Shown here: positions 44,599 to 57,500 of the stretch, piece after piece
How positions within the stretch are numbered: position 1 is the stretch's first letter
Layout: each line of letters starts with the position of its first letter
Source of the DNA: Lota lota
Lineage: Eukaryota > Chordata > Actinopteri > Gadiformes > Lotidae
Direction of reading: 5' to 3'
Length of the DNA: 64,000 nt
Assembly (NCBI GenBank): GCA_026745465.1
Contig: JACYXH010000205.1
Location: 62,001 to 126,000 of the forward strand
Notes under the pieces: generated by a model
What the model saw: the letters and a program-made list of their open reading frames with translations, nothing else
The model's database searches: none
What the model was told of the DNA's origin: nothing
Made by a program: the position numbers and the translations under genes

Positions 44599-47500
44599 CT
44601 GTAGACAGGGGTGCCCCGAAGGGAGGGTGGGAGGGGGAGGGGGAGGGGGGGCGGGAGGTTAGTTGCACTGCGTCTGTGTAGCCTCCCTGGTGATAAACAT
44701 ATGTCCAGACACTGGCTTCTATGTCAACATCCACGCTGGCGGCTGTGTGTATGTATGTTATGTTATGTTATGTTATTTTATATATATGGGAAGCTTTCCT
44801 AAGCACCTTTTGCAAGAAAATAGGGCTCATAGAAATGTATGAATGTGTTCTGTGTGAAAATGTACTTTACTGTATTGATTCTTGTATACTATATGACGCT
44901 CTTTTGCCAATACAGTTACTAAATGATATATATATATAGGTTGCATGATAGATCAAATTATATATGGATGTATGGCTCACATTATCCACATTTGGCCTCA
45001 GTCACAGTCAGACACAGTCAGTAACAAAACAGATGATTGATAGAGAAATAGAGAAACCCCGGTGGAAGGAATATAAAATAGTTACCAGAGTCTGCAGTGG
45101 CCTCTGCAGTGGCAAACGGTTTGGGAAAGAAAGGAAAACGGGTGAGTGAGGACGTAGTTATCCCTTTTCCTTTTCTTAATAAAGAAAAGAAAAGTCCTTG
45201 CAGTGGTAACTAAGCAACAAGCAACAAATTACACTGTGCTGTGGGGGTGATTGAAATGTGAGCAAAGGAGTGGTGCATTGTGTCAAAAGGGGGTGCGGTG
45301 GTGGTGGTGGTGGTGGTGGTGGTGGTGGTGGTGGTGGTGGTGGGGGTGGCGGTGGTGGTATACTGGTCTCCTACTGGACTCCGGTGGCTTCGTCTCACGC
45401 GGTTGACGCGGCAAACAGAGAAAACGGTTCTATCTTTAGTGAGTGGCGACACAACACCGAGAGCTGGATAGCCCCTGCCGTGTCAGCTGGTACGCACGCC
45501 CACCCCAACGCTCTCGTTCGCCTACCGCAGATCAGTGAAACAAACAAACCGAACCCCCAAAAGACCTGAAGAAAGGACGTCAACATTCAACGTTCAATCT
45601 TTTTACTTTCTTCCCCAAAATAACCCCCACCCCACCCGCTGCATAACAGGTCATATCTGTGTTGATGGATCGATTCGAAAATCGTTTGCCATGCATTCGT
45701 GGAGTAATGATGGGGTAGCCGGGGGAAGGGGAAAATGCATGTAAATAAAAGTGCATTCATGGCCTTGCGTTTGGGGCGGGGGAGGGGGGGGGGTGGGAAT
45801 GGATGCACTGGCAAGTGGATCACCAAGAGACAGCCGCAGCCTTCTCTCTCGCTCCCTAACACCAGCCCTTGTGGAGAGAGGGGCGGGGGGCAGTCCTATC
45901 CCCAAAGTCCCTCCTGCCAGCTGTTGGCAAGGCCGCTAGATATAGGAGTCTTCTCTTCCACATGAATACATTAGCCGGCTAACTGCTCATTTGCACAATC
46001 ACACACTTTGTGTCCCTGCGCCCCGGACATATATCTAAAAACAGGCTACTCGGTGATGCCGATCCGGTCTAATTGGCAGACAGCCACCCCTCCTTGGTTT
46101 CCTGTTACTCACCATGCTGCCCATATTTGGTATGTCTCGAAATCGGTCCAGGGTTTGAAATTTCTGATTCAGTTCCTGGAACAGCTCCATGTGTCTTTTC
46201 CTGGTGTGCATGACTTTCTGCAATAGCAAGGGGGGGTTTGTTTTGTATTGAAAGCCAATAATTTTACAAAATACAGTCACACACCAAACTCTATTTGCTC
46301 GTGTGTTCAGTGGGGCCGGAAAAACAAATAAATGCGCTGGCCTCTGCATATATATAATCAACTGGCAGTGTAAAGGAAAGCCCCTGCTTAGAGTGTGCAA
46401 ATACTATAGGACAGCACGTACAACAGCTCTATCTCATAAGGACACTATCTTATAAAGCAGCCCATCACTGGGGCTTTTACTAGATAGGAATAAAACGCTG
46501 ACACTAGGCCTCACCCTGCACTCTACAGAGGATGCAAGAGGAATACATTCTGCACTGCGATGGAGGAGCCCAAATTACCCTGTGTTTGTTTCCTTTTGTT
46601 TGCAAGTGTGCACATTATTCAATATGCAGGAGATGTTGATTGGGGTTTGCATCAGGAAGAAAACACTAGAACCTTTTTTCTGTTTAGGTTCCCGTTTTAT
46701 TCTTTTTTGCGTTGACTTACTGTTGCAAACCATTACAATCGTGGCAGAAATCAGTGGTAAAAATTAGAAGTGAAAAGTGCAAATGAATTGTTAAAGCATT
46801 CATTTTTTTTTCCAAAATAAAAGTCCAGCGAATGCATGTATCAGATGAGAGAAAGTGTGGATGAGGGCTGCAAGACCTTTTTGGTCACTTTACAGCGTTT
46901 GCCTTTCCTTTTTAACTACTCAGCATGTCGGTAAATCTGCCTGTGTCGGTGCAATGCGACTAATAAGCTTAAGTGCAACAAAACGTAATGGTAAATCAAA
47001 CGGCAAACATAAAGGCAACACAATGTCTCCCTACTGCGTGAACACATGTGCATTAAAAACCATCGTCGACCTACCTCAAAGTCCAGGTCCGAGTACCGAG
47101 ACTTCCTTCTCTGTAAAGGAACAGGACATGATGCTAGTTGGATTCTGATTGGCTGATGGTGCATACACTAACACTCACACTCAAACACACTATGCAGAGT
47201 TCTTCTTAGCCATCTAAAGTGTGTATAGTAAACGATATAGCTATGAACCATTTAGCACTAAATTCACGTGTCTAAAAGTAGGCCTATAGTCTAATTTAGT
47301 CCTATAGACTAATTCATTCATTCATGTACAACAGTAGGCCTATAGTCCTACATTTATTCATTCACGTCTATCATTAAGCTTATCGGCCTAAATCCATACA
47401 TTCACATGCCTATGTAATTGCATATCATCCTAAATTCCTTCATTTAAGTGCCTATGTAACGGAAAGCATATCGTCCTAAATTCAATCATTCATGTCGAAC

Positions 47501-50500
47501 TTCAATAAGCATGTTGTCGTATATTCATTCATTCGCTTAACAGTAAGCATATAGTCATAAATTCATAGTATATTCATTCTTTCACGTCAAACAGTAAACA
47601 TACAATCCTAAATTCATTCATTCACAAAACAGTAGTCACCAAATTCCTCCATTCACGCCCAACAGTAAGCCCAGCGTCCTAAAGCCCTTCATAACAACAG
47701 GGAGCGGCACGCACCTCCAGGGAGCTCATGGAGATGGTGGAGCCCGTCTCGCTCCGCGACAGCCCGCCGCTCTCCTCCATCTCGGCCAGGAAGTTCTTGA
47801 CGGCGGTGCGCGGCTCGAAGGGCAGGGTCTGCATGTGCTCCGGGGGGCCCGGGTACTGCTGCTCCAGGCCCATGCCCAGGTGCTCCATAGCGGCCGCGCT
47901 CATGCTGTTGAAGTCAGGGCTCATCTTGTAGTGCATGAGCCTGTCGTGGGACAGCGTCTCCATGCCCATGCTCATCTTACAGTCGTCCTTCAACAGTGTG
48001 GGCACGTTCCCAGCCGCCGCCGCCGCCGACGCCCGCGGCATCACGATATAGTCCGTCTCCATCATCTGGCCGTCCATGTCGCGGCCGCCCATGTCCTGCT
48101 CGCTGTGCCGCATGGCGTCGTCGGTGCACAGGTACACGGCGCGCCGCATGTCTCCGCCGCCGCCGCCGCCATCGCCCATGCGGGCCTCGCCCAGCTCGCC
48201 GCCCCCCATGCCCACGCCCATGGGCATGTGCAGCGCCGACGGCTGGATGATCACCTTGGAGATGATGTTGCCCGGCAACGTGGAGTAGTTGAGGCCCTCG
48301 GAGGCCTTCTGCTGCTGCTCCTCCTCCTCCTCGTCGTTCAGGGAGATGCGGGAGAGGGTGCCCGTGATGGTGGCCGCGCGACACGAGCCCATGTCTTTGT
48401 GGAGCGCTGCAAAGGGGGAGGAGGGGGGGGGGGGAGGTTAGGAGGACGTTCTTGTACAGACAGGGTGATGTCCTGGTCGGGCTGAATGGTGCCGTGCGTG
48501 ACCAAATGGAGCCAGATAGTTCCACATTACACTTGGGTTTGACTTTGCTCTTGTTTTTCCAGTTTCTTTCTAGTTTTTTCATCAATTTTTTTCTTTTTAT
48601 GGATTTGACAGTATAAATTATAAATATGCCCAGGGTGTGACTTTCCACACTGCCTGGAAGGGACCCATTTTTTGTAACTTAAGTTGCCAGGAACTGACAC
48701 AGGTCACTTTGGGTGACACGCAATACATTTCCCTGGGCTCATTACATCACTCTCTCTGTCTCCCTCCCTCCCTCTCCCCAATAGTGACACCCTCATCTCG
48801 TAATGTGGTTATGGTCCCATTGCCACCACCAACCAAAGAAAAATCCCATTAGAAAAAACCTTTTACCACAAGTAGGGACTTTACCCTACGTCTGTCCCTC
48901 TTAATGTCTGCCTCTTGAGTTTGAAATAAAGAGATCTATCTGATGACAAAAAGGTCAGCGTGTAATTAAAAAACCGCTCAAATGTAATGGAAATATAGTT
49001 ATATTCCTCTGTGTCGCCCCAACCGTGTACAGGTAGCAAGGCTTGGTCAGCAGCAGCGGAGACGAGCCGATGGCTCTGTTCTATCTTCTATATTCCCAAC
49101 CTGAAAGGCCTGTTGTCACACTCTCTGAAGATGCTGCACAATATCCCCTCTCAAGTGTGTGACTGAGGACACAAGCCTCTCTGCGCAGCGCAATCAAAAC
49201 AATGCAAAATAAGTACTCCATGATCACAGCCTTTTCTTATTAGGATAGTTTTATCAAAATGATAACCGTCCATCCATCCTTTCGGCGGTAGCGCCAGGCT
49301 ATCTCCATCTCCGTGCGCTGCAACTATTCACACACACACCCGGCTTCTCGTCCTCCACGGGGGAGACTATTCCTGCTTGGCCAGGCGCTACACACTGGCC
49401 GTTACTGCAGTCCCAGGGGTTTTACCTGGGCTGTAGTTTTCATACCTGAGAGCGAGTAATGAACAAGCCTGTTCAGCTCTCTCCGGCCCCTGGCTTAAAT
49501 AGCACCTCACAGCCTCTCATAGGGGCCCTTAAGCCAAGAAAAGAAAATATATAAACGTCTCCACATCCTTACCGTTAATTAAAACATGCCCTCATTAATA
49601 AGTAATTGATGTGCCCCGAAGGGATGGAAGCCTACCAGTCGAAGGGACCACCTAACGAAATATCTTCCTCGCGCTGAATAATTGAAGGAATACCGGAGGA
49701 AAATAAAAGATTGCTGCAAGTATTCTGCTCACTTGGGTCACTCAAAAATGTATGTTTTTATAATAAAATCGCAATTCAAAAAGCGTTGCTGTTATATTGA
49801 AAAAAGAAAGAAAAAAGAAGGAAGCTATTTCTATTCAGACGTCCTCTGCAAAACCTCCACAGGGCAGGTGAACCCGGGGCCCCAGCAGTCAATTCAATTA
49901 GCTTTTTCAATTCCATCCGGGCGGTACGTTGTACGAGTGAAGTGCACACACAGCACTGGTACCGTACCGATTCGCTTTTTGGAAAACAAGAAAAGTCTGT
50001 GGCTCTGACAACGGAGCAAAATGCAATGTGCAACAGCTCTCTAGTTTGACTAGTGCCCAGGCTGTATCTGGTGTTGCAGCAGGGGGGAACAATGGAGGGT
50101 CAGCAGCCGCTGTTGGCAGACTGCGCTGTCCTTACCTGATCGGCAGGCGATGTCGACGTCTTTCTCAAAGTCCGTCTGTAGGCGAACAACAAGTGATCAG
50201 CAGTCACATAAATAACTAGATGTATAGTCAAGTGATAAAACCATTCATTAAAAGAAATGCAAGATTAAGGCCCATGATTCGATTCTAAATTTCGGAATAT
50301 GCAAAGGACAATATTCATCTCTTGCTCAGTTATCAATATGTAAACTAAATCCATTCCATGCAAAGTAATTCAAGGGTTCAGCAGTGCCAACTGTTGAAGG
50401 CAGTATTTAGTTTGAAACCTGTAGGTGGTTGCTGCTAATGGCTGTATTAAACTGGGCGACCCTGACACTATTATGCAACTGTGAAAACCATTTGCAATAT

Positions 50501-51072
50501 ATTGCAAATGGAGGAACATTACAAATATTAAGGGCAGACTAGCATCGAAATGATGACCAGCGACATTGCGCTGGATTTAGCTCGAGATCGTATTCAATTT
50601 TAAAGGTCAGTCCCAGCCCTATTCTCCTATAAGGGCCATATTATACAGGATAGACATATGACATTGGCAGTATGCAAAATTCAACCTAATGAATGTACCT
50701 GTTGGGTGTTAAGCCCTTGTTAAACCATGTTTAAGCTGCAACTGTCATTTCAGTTGAACCAAATCATATAAGCGAACGTTGAACCCAAATAAAATCCATA
50801 CCAATAATGAAATAATAATACAAACAATAACATAACTGAAACGGGTATCTGTGTGTGTACATTATACACAGTACATATTCATGCAACAAGCCTATGCATG
50901 TTGCAATTAAAAGAGAAGAGAGGATAGCTCCGCCCACCATAATCTGAGCGTGCCCGTTGGGGAAGGTTCCTGTGGCGTCAGCGTTGATTGGATCCTGGCA
51001 GTTTCTAAGACGACACCTGAACGCATCTTGTACCTAGCGACAAGGGAACAACGGCTCTTTAGTGACACATAA

Positions 51073-51121
<49 letters not shown>

Positions 51122-54100
51122 CCTAATAACATATGCAATAGCTATTTACATTTGTGTAATCAAGGTGGAACTTTGTGCAGGGACGTGCAAATCGCTAATT
51201 CCCTGCAGCCTTTCTGTTGCGCCGAGCGTAGTTATACAGCGCAATAGTGCACGATGGCGACGTTTCGGAAGTAGTAAACAAAACAAAATCAGAACATCGG
51301 GAAACCTTTACGACCCGGTAAACAAGCTTACAAATAACCCAACTTTGCAGGCAAGCAACTCAACGGACAAAACATTGTTTTCCATCACAATTGCAGACAC
51401 ATCCGTAGTACGTATACGTCTCTCTCAAAAAAAAGAAGAAGCAAGAATACAAAACAAAAAGGAATGGGAAGCGTTTGGGCACGCAGGCACCTCTCTGCGC
51501 AGGATGCAGTGGACCATGACGATGACCAAGCCCTGCAGCGAGTCGAAGACGGCGAAGAGGATCTGAAAGAGGATGGAGCGCTTGTCCGTCATGGCGAGCA
51601 CGGCCGACATCCAGGTGAGCGCCAGCAGGGGCAGCACCACGCAGGAGCTCCACAGAGACGCCCTGCCAGGGAGAGGACGGAGCGGCAGGGAGGAGGAGGA
51701 GAAGAAGAAGGAGAGAGAGGAGACCGGGGAGGGGAAGAAAGGGAAACGAGGTCACTCGGGTGGAAAGGACGACTGTTCAGAGGAAGTGAAGGAAGGAAGA
51801 AAAGGTGTGAAATGTTTTTTTTGTTCACGCTTTAAAATGGCAAAAAAAAAAAAAAAAAAAGAATCTTGGAAGGGTCCGGAAGGTTGGTAAGGGAGGGGGG
51901 GGGGGGGGGATTATCAGAGTCACCCTGACGCTGTGGACAAGCCCGGTGATACATCGGACCACACGTCGTCGTGCGGAATCAATAGATAGCCCCCCCCCCC
52001 CCCGGGCTATCTATCGATGTCCATCCGTCTACTCACATGGCGTTGCTGGCGGTGGTGGCGGAGAGCGCCGTGGTCGACACCACGCCACACTTGGCGCACT
52101 TCAGCGTGAGCCCCGTGTGCGGCTCGCTCATCTGTCTGTGGAACACAAGAGACACGCGCTGGAACAAAAGCACTAGGAAGCATGACCACAAAACCCCACA
52201 CTGGCCTACTACAACTACACCCCCGCGAACACCATTATTACCACAAAGCGGAGTACGTTGTGCAAATATGTAAGATGTGCTTTTCTCTCTTTTTTTTTTT
52301 TTATGTCCTCCTATTTATCTTGGACTGATTCTGCCAAGAGAAAAACCCGACGCCACGTAACTCCCAGGAGAGCTGTGACCCCTTTATGTTTATACTTCTA
52401 ATTTCCTCGCATGCAGGCAAGGGACCAGAAAGGAAGGGAGGTAGGCGGGGCAGAATTTCCTTATGTTAGAAAAATCAAAGGATGTGTGTATTTTTACTCG
52501 CGGGGGTTAGACATACAGAATATGTATATGTGTGTCTGTGAGAGTGTGTGGGGAAAAGGAAAAACGAGTACTAACTGCAACGTGCTGTCATACCCTGCCC
52601 GATGCTTCAGTTTCTTGTCCAGAATGCCATCTCTGGACACCAGTTTATTAAACACCAGTATGCCGATCACCATGTTGACCTACGGGTGGGGGGGGGGAGC
52701 AGAACAGAGGAGAGAGAGAGGTAGAGAGGGAGAGAGAGAGAGAACAGGGGATCATCAAAGCTTTACCCTTCACAGTTTAATATTACTGCAATAAGAAGGT
52801 GATAGAACATTGATTTTATTAGCTCGCAGTTATTCGTTTTTTCCTCTCTCTTTTCCGGGTTTTTAATCTTCACTGAGATTTATCTCCCGGTCTATGTTGT
52901 ATCTTCCTTTCGCCGCTGAGCTTTATGGAATAGATATTGCGAGATCCTGACATCTTTCAATTGCGTCATGACAATTACGCAGTGGAAGAACCCCCTGGGC
53001 CCGTATATGGAGATATTAACCATGTCTATAAAAACTGATGGGAGAAAATCAATCTGGGGGCTAAAAGTATTTCAACAAAACAAACGCAGAAATAGGATGG
53101 AATATTCCTATATCAGCTTGTCCTAATTGGAGCCACGTCATACGTTTCGCATGGAAGAGTGTTTTTTTGTTTTTGTTTATTTCACAGACAGAAAACCCAC
53201 CAAAAAACACGCTCTCATTCATTAAAAAGCGCATTTCAAAATGAAGGTAAATATACGGCTATAATTACCAGAACCACCGCGGCTGCGGGCCCAACGAAGG
53301 CGTACAAGAGACCCCCTTCCAGTGACAGCCAGCAGCTGCAGAGCGGCACACAGGAACAGCAGAAAACAGTAGAAATCAGCATTTACATCCAGCGTAGGAA
53401 TGAATGGGGCACGCGAGCAGGCCTGCAGCTGCATTCTGTCCTCCGGTACCAGGGGAGCGGTAACATATGCTGTGGTTTAATTTCCACAAAGTTTAAACTA
53501 AATAAATGTTTTACTCCAGCAAAAAAAAAAAAGAAACATAAAAAGTAGCGCTAAAGAGAGTTTAAAGCATTGTTTACTCATTAACCATCCAGCTGTGATG
53601 CTCTTCAAAAAGAGAATTGGGACCCACCTCGCAGAGCTGAATTGAAATTCGATGGGGCCCGTGTTGATTTATTTTGTGTGGGGGCCAATTTAAACGAGAT
53701 AGTCGTTTGCAAAAAATAGCCAATTAAAGATTCCTTGCATCCATCGCATCTCCTTTATCTCGGACTTCTTATTCCTGACACGGTTGAGGGTTAGCTCCTA
53801 CACACTCGAGATATTTGAGCTGTCACAGCCTGGGTTCATGAAATAAAATTGAGTGGTGGCATCCGGGGGGGAAAGAGACAGAACAGACAGACTCACTATT
53901 GGGGTGTCCCGTAGCCCTTCGCTTTAGTGAATCCCATTGAGACGGCGACAACCAAGGCTGGTAATCCTTTAAAAAAGCAAACAAAGACAGACAAATAAAT
54001 CAACAGGTGCATTAGGCTTTCAAGATGCTTGCAAAATGGCGGATGTTCCTAAAAGCTTAACTCGACGCAGAGTAAATACCCCTGTGTGCGATTTCAGTGA

Positions 54101-54542
54101 GATTGCCCGAGCCGGCCGCCAGAGTACCACAAACCACGACTCTAACAACAGTATATGATGAGGTAGCCACGCATTTCCATAACACCAGCATCACGCATTT
54201 CATCTCACAAGATCGCATTAAGGGAAAAGTTTGCTAAAGAAAGACGACATGATAACAAAAACAGAAAAAGCATAAATGCATCCGCAAAAGACCAATAAGG
54301 GACCCCACTCTCCTGCCCTCCCACTCCCTCAGCCTTTTCAATAAGTCTCACTCTTTGCCCCCTCGATATGGATTTGTGCAATGGATTGCTGCATTTCCAT
54401 GCTGGCTACCCGTGTGCACGGAATATTAACACATTCCCTTTCGGGCCAGTGGGGCAGGTGTTGCAGATGCAATCAGTTCCTGGAGACACATGGCAAGGGC
54501 CCCCCTTTGGTCATTCAGTGCCTGTCAGCTGTGTGTGTTTGT

Positions 54543-54573
<31 letters not shown>

Positions 54574-57500
54574 GGGAGCTAAAGAGAGCCTAGTGTACAC
54601 ACGCACATCATATATCACCATGCGGTAGACAGCCACGGTTAACACACTGCATTTCAACTTGACGCGATTGAGAAAACATGTATGTTTAGGAAAGCAACAC
54701 GTCACTGTTATGTCGAAGGCTAGCAGAAAAAGACAGCATGTTTTGACGTGAACAGCAAATATACTTGCTAAATAAATAGATTAGCTTCTTGATCATCCAA
54801 TGATGATTTTAATGATATTTTATCAAACGTCCTCAGCATCTGAAATTCAGGCTTTGTCTTTTATTTCTGTTCCTTCTTTTCCAGCAAGCAGTGGCACTGC
54901 AATGACGAAGGGAGCCTTGTTTGTTGCTAGGTAACAAGAAGAATGAGTGTGGGCTCCCTCCTAATCAAATAGATTTTTTATTTTTTCACATCTTTCTAAA
55001 GTCTATAAGTCAGCCCTGTGGATAAGGGTTTCAAAGTGCATTTGAGCCACCCATTAAAGGAAACTATATAAGTTATTCAAAAGATAGTATGTTCGACTCT
55101 TATGTGTTCTTTCCACAGATAGAGGATGGTGATGTGACAGACAGCAGGTTGGCTTCTCATTATTCTATGAGACGAGTTACAGGAACATGGGATATTCATA
55201 ACCCTAGGACGTTCTAACTAAGCATGTCAACATGTCAACAGCGAAGAAGACGTTTCCGACAGAGATACAACCTGTGTGGCAAACACACGCTGCATCCCCG
55301 TCCACAAGCTGCTTTGGATTCCCTTCAATAAAAAACGTAGCATAACAGAGTCCACTTACCCCAGCCCAGACAGAGGAAGCGTTTGCGTATGAGCCGGGTC
55401 CGGACCTTCCCCGTCACGGCCATGTAGGACTGCCACGCCTCGGTCAGCACCCAGCAGAACGACGCCAGGAAGAAGAAGTGCAGGAAGGCCGTGGTCATCG
55501 TGCACACGCCCTGGTGGTTTCAAAAGAACCAACACACACACACACACACACATAGGATGAACATAAGGTTGGAAACGGCGTCCAAGTCTGAGTTTTATAT
55601 CAAACCTCATCCGAAAGAAGCGTGCCCCACCACTGGATTGTCTCGTGGACAGATATCGGGAGAATGAGAGCGTGTAATCGATACATGAGGATATTGTGGT
55701 GAGGTAAATATTGTAATGGCCCCATATAATAGCGCCCTGTGCTGTGATTCACAGACGGAGACATTAAGTTCCGTCATTAGAGACTCCCGAGGCGGAAGCA
55801 TCCCTACTGTCATGAGTCAATCGTGTTCGATGTTTGAGTCGTCCTCACAACAACAACAAATCCATTAGTCCTATAAATAGACCTGGTTATCATACTTTGA
55901 TACTGTAAACAATACGAAAATACAAATAAAACAAATGAATGAATGTAGCGCCAGCGCATGTAATGTGACCTAAATGGCGCTGGTAGCAAAGATCTGCGCC
56001 AGGGTAGGCCGGTCCATACACAAAACCACACAAAACACACAGACACACGCCACACACGTGCACAGACGAGACGTGGCGGTGGCGTAGCCCCCCTTCTGTG
56101 CCCTTCTCTCATTAGTATGCTAGAGAGCGCACCTGGAGGCATGTGAGCCAAGGTCAATCGCTTTGCACTGAGAGGAGGCTAGCAAACCACGACCGCCGCG
56201 CCGCTGAATCACACCACCGGAGAGCTGGGAGTAGAGGCGTTTAGAACTCCACAGTAGGGCGGTCATTTTCTTGCCTCATTAGCCGGGGTACATCACTGTT
56301 GTTCCTCCCCCACCATCCCCACCCCCTCCCCTGGATAAGCGCCTCCCTCCAAATGGTAAATACAGTTAAATAACAAAGAAGTATTGGGAATATATTTTGT
56401 GAATGAGCTCCTGACATTTGCAGTGGGTGAGAGATTACACATTCCTCTTCTTCTTCTTCTTCTTCTTCTTCTTCTTCTTCTCATTCGGTTCGATTCCGAG
56501 CCTGGGATTATGTGCAGTGTGTGTGTGAGTGGGGGCCCGGTGGTAATCTGAAGGGATACTTCACACCAGAAGAGCCGGCCATGGAGAGCCTCTGGGCTTA
56601 TCCCGGGGCTTGTGAAGTATGAGGCGGGATCCTGTGTACACGCTGTGTCCCCGCTGAAAGACACAGCATAACCCCTCCCATCCCCATCTTCACTGGGCTC
56701 CATGTGGTCCAGTAATCCCACCCACCCGTGTCGGCTTCAGAAGCCATATCAAACGTCACCGATGCCTAAAGCGCCGAGACTTCATCATGGCAATGTGTGG
56801 TTGAACAGGGGTTGGGGACGGACGGACATAAATACATGCATTTGGATACGGTGAAGCGTGTGTGCTTTTTCAAGTCAATTCATGATGCTATGAGTCCGAC
56901 TTTGGGGACCATAGAATCGTTGTCAGGAATGAGAAAAAGCACTCCCAATTTCTGCCTGGTATCAGGGCAGTTATGTGTATTAGTAAAATCGATATAGAAA
57001 AGACGATCCACCTGGTTGTTATTATTATTGTAGAAGGTGCTTCATGAATATAGAATATCAACTCTGCTCACTTGTAATTACAATGTGGCGCTATCGTTTG
57101 GCAAAAGTTCCTATATAATCCTCCATTCCTTCAGGGAAAGGTATGAAATGTACTTTTACACAGCATTGTGAAGAAAGTGCCTAGACCCAGCTCTGTTATG
57201 TGTATGGGTATGGTGTGATAGGAAAGCCTATCTGGTTTCTGGTCATTTGGTCACGAACTCAGCACACTTTTTTCATGCCACATGCATGCAAGCCACAACT
57301 TGAAAAAGTTAGCATCACAAAATTGAATAAAGGGCTGAGAGAAAAATATCCTTGAACGAATGCCTAACAATGTAAATAACTTCCAAAAAATCGAGTTAAA
57401 CTATCCTGCTATAAAGATTTCTGTTGTGAAATAAAAGCAACAGGTCGAATCTTACTACCCTGTTGCCACGAGGCCAGGTGTCACTTTGGACCCTGTAAGT

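Noticed and set aside
44309-44734. 141-codon minus-strand frame ending in a glycine run
   Set aside because: It is the wrong frame over the last adgrb3 exon and the poly-G run; the true frame ends in QTEV.
47835-48648. Long open frames on the plus strand and in a second minus frame (216, 84 and 223 codons)
   Set aside because: They are shadows of the GC-rich adgrb3 tail exon and its flank. The 237-codon minus frame is the one that matches ADGRB3.
51464-51890. Plus-strand frames of 123 and 105 codons rich in E, K and R
   Set aside because: Antisense of the adgrb3 helix 6-7 exon and of a purine-rich intron part.
52132-52135. Alternative acceptor (acag) four bases into the loop 3 exon, starting at ATG
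   Set aside because: It would shift the frame and give an early stop after HRAG; the ccacag acceptor keeps the frame and gives the known HRAGQMSEP peptide.
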